Source: a virus. From it: 60,816 nt of DNA. How positions within the stretch are numbered: position 1 is the first letter of the stretch; every line of letters starts with the position of its first letter. The DNA lies in IMG/VR virus record IMGVR_UViG_3300037882_001949, positions 1 through 60,816 of that record; one strand, given 5' to 3'. The position numbers and the translations under genes are program-made. The notes beneath the pieces were generated by a model. The model saw only the letters and a program-made list of their open reading frames with translations. It ran no database searches and had not been told where the DNA came from. Of this stretch, positions 59,801-60,816 are shown in pieces.

Positions 59801-60816
59801 ATGATTTGGTATGCATTATTAATACCTATTATATTAACAATACTTTCATATGTTATATGGCATAAATTCTTTATTTGGTGGGAGTTATTAATTCCTACAA
59901 GTATTAGTTTATTAGCTATTGTAATATCATATTATTCACTTAAATATGTGGATATGAAAGATGTTGAATATAATGGTTATATTATTACAGAAGCTCGTTA
60001 TTATGAATCCTGGGAAACTTGGGTTCATAAAACATGCTCTTATACTACTTGTACAGGTAGTGGTAAAACTAGACATTGTACAACATATCATTATGATTGT
60101 TCATATTGTGATTATAATTCAGCTTATTGGGTAGCTATAGATAATTTTGGACATCAATTTAGTATTTCAGAAACTAAATATAAATCTTTAATTAAAAAAT
60201 GGTCTGCTACACCTAAATTCAATGAATTACATCGCAGTATTAATCATCATGGTTATTGTGGTAAAGATGGGGATATGTACAGTATTAAATGGGATAATAA
60301 AATAGAAACATCAGAATGTTCTGTTTTAGAAAAACCATTTCAAAATATACTTAAAGTAAATCATTCAGCTTTTCAATATCCTAATATAAGTGATGAACAA
60401 GCTGATAGTTTAAAATTATATCATTATCCTAATTTTTATGATACTTATAAACAACCAGCTATATTAGGTTTAGAATTAACTGGATTATCTAGATTAACTA
60501 GAGATTCTATACAAACTAAATTTGAATATTTAAATGGTAATTTAGGTCCTAAAAATAAAGTTAAAACATTTACACTTATATTTAAGAATAAACCAATTGA
60601 TATAGCTTTTAAACAAGAAGCTTATTGGGATGGTGGTAATCAAAATGAAGTTGTTATATGTATGGGTATAGACAATATTAATAAACTAGAATGGGTTAAA
60701 GTATTTTCTTGGTGTGATAATAAACGTATTATTGTTGATACCAGAGAGGATATAATGGAACTTAAATATTTTAAACCTAATAAGATATATAATATTTATT
60801 ATAATAATATAAATAA
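59801..60816 (+). CDS. Membrane protein with Cys/His-rich segment, incomplete at the right edge
   Basis: The frame starts at ATG 59801, two bases after the LemA-like gene, and is open through the end of the window (338 codons). Two membrane segments lie at the N-terminus (YALLIPIILTILSYVIW and LLIPTSISLLAIVISYYS). After them comes a Cys/His-rich region (KTCSYTTCTGSGKTRHCTTY, HYDCSYCDY) that could bind zinc, then a long soluble part with aromatic and acidic residues. I do not recognise it; coupling with the LemA-like gene suggests a shared envelope function. Confidence 0.68.
   Translation, partial: MIWYALLIPIILTILSYVIWHKFFIWWELLIPTSISLLAIVISYYSLKYVDMKDVEYNGYIITEARYYESWETWVHKTCSYTTCTGSGKTRHCTTYHYDCSYCDYNSAYWVAIDNFGHQFSISETKYKSLIKKWSATPKFNELHRSINHHGYCGKDGDMYSIKWDNKIETSECSVLEKPFQNILKVNHSAFQYPNISDEQADSLKLYHYPNFYDTYKQPAILGLELTGLSRLTRDSIQTKFEYLNGNLGPKNKVKTFTLIFKNKPIDIAFKQEAYWDGGNQNEVVICMGIDNINKLEWVKVFSWCDNKRIIVDTREDIMELKYFKPNKIYNIYYNNIN

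Noticed and set aside
1-60816. CRISPR arrays, insertion sequences, integrase and attachment sites
   Set aside because: I saw no regularly spaced repeats, transposase genes, terminal inverted repeats or phage integrase in the window.

Overview
The window is about 61 kb of an AT-rich double-stranded DNA phage genome that I assign to the crAss-like phages (Crassvirales), infecting a member of the Bacteroidota, possibly a Flavobacterium-like host. The assignment rests on one co-directed block with crAss-type terminase, portal, scaffold and major capsid protein, ring/tail proteins, a very large muzzle-like protein, two cargo-like proteins, and a 3513-residue virion RNA polymerase with a DFDFD metal-binding motif. 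The host inference rests on near-perfect Bacteroidota-type promoters (TTTG-N20-TAnnTTTG), scarce Shine-Dalgarno sites, and fibre DNA of a different, GC-richer composition. The code is standard: TAA, TAG and TGA all end genes.

Layout. 1-4.8 kb (plus strand): a nicotinamide phosphoribosyltransferase (NAMPT) gene interrupted by an intein and by a group I intron with a LAGLIDADG endonuclease, then small genes, closed by a strong bidirectional terminator at 4845-4880. 4.9-45.9 kb (minus strand): the late block, transcribed from high to low coordinates: TerS candidate, TerL, portal, scaffold, capsid, connector and fibre genes, lysis cassette, ring/tail genes, muzzle, cargo proteins, virion RNA polymerase and a second zincin-like giant. 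45.9-46.2 kb: three tRNAs (Trp, Phe, Thr). 46.3-48.9 kb: small minus-strand genes, including a GroES-like protein, a Tad2-like (DUF2829) anti-Thoeris protein, a metallopeptidase and an HU-like protein. 49.0-49.3 kb: an apparent non-coding RNA gene with its own promoter. 49.3-51.4 kb: early-looking minus-strand genes behind a host-type promoter. 51.6-60.8 kb (plus strand): a divergent accessory region of small genes, three tRNAs (Leu, Met, Arg), several structured RNAs, a tmRNA, two frameshifted genes, lipoproteins, a LemA-like protein, and a membrane gene running off the end.

Main observations. (1) A phage tmRNA at 56827-57219 has convincing 5' and 3' ends but an apparent tag reading frame of about 44 codons ending in -ELELAA, far longer than the usual tag. 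(2) Three or four minus-strand promoters share a TTTG-like upstream box and an identical TATATTAATA downstream box. Two host-type promoters keep the same TTTG box and spacing but have TAnnTTTG instead, which suggests a phage-directed switch of the downstream box for late transcription. (3) The NAMPT gene carries two selfish elements, lacks its N-terminal part in this window and has an in-frame TAA. (4) Two early-region genes are broken by small indels whose removal restores the frame exactly. NAMPT and the Tad2-like protein both point to counter-defence around NAD+ signalling. Many late genes are joined by TAATG stop-start overlaps, implying translational coupling. Replication genes are not in this window.
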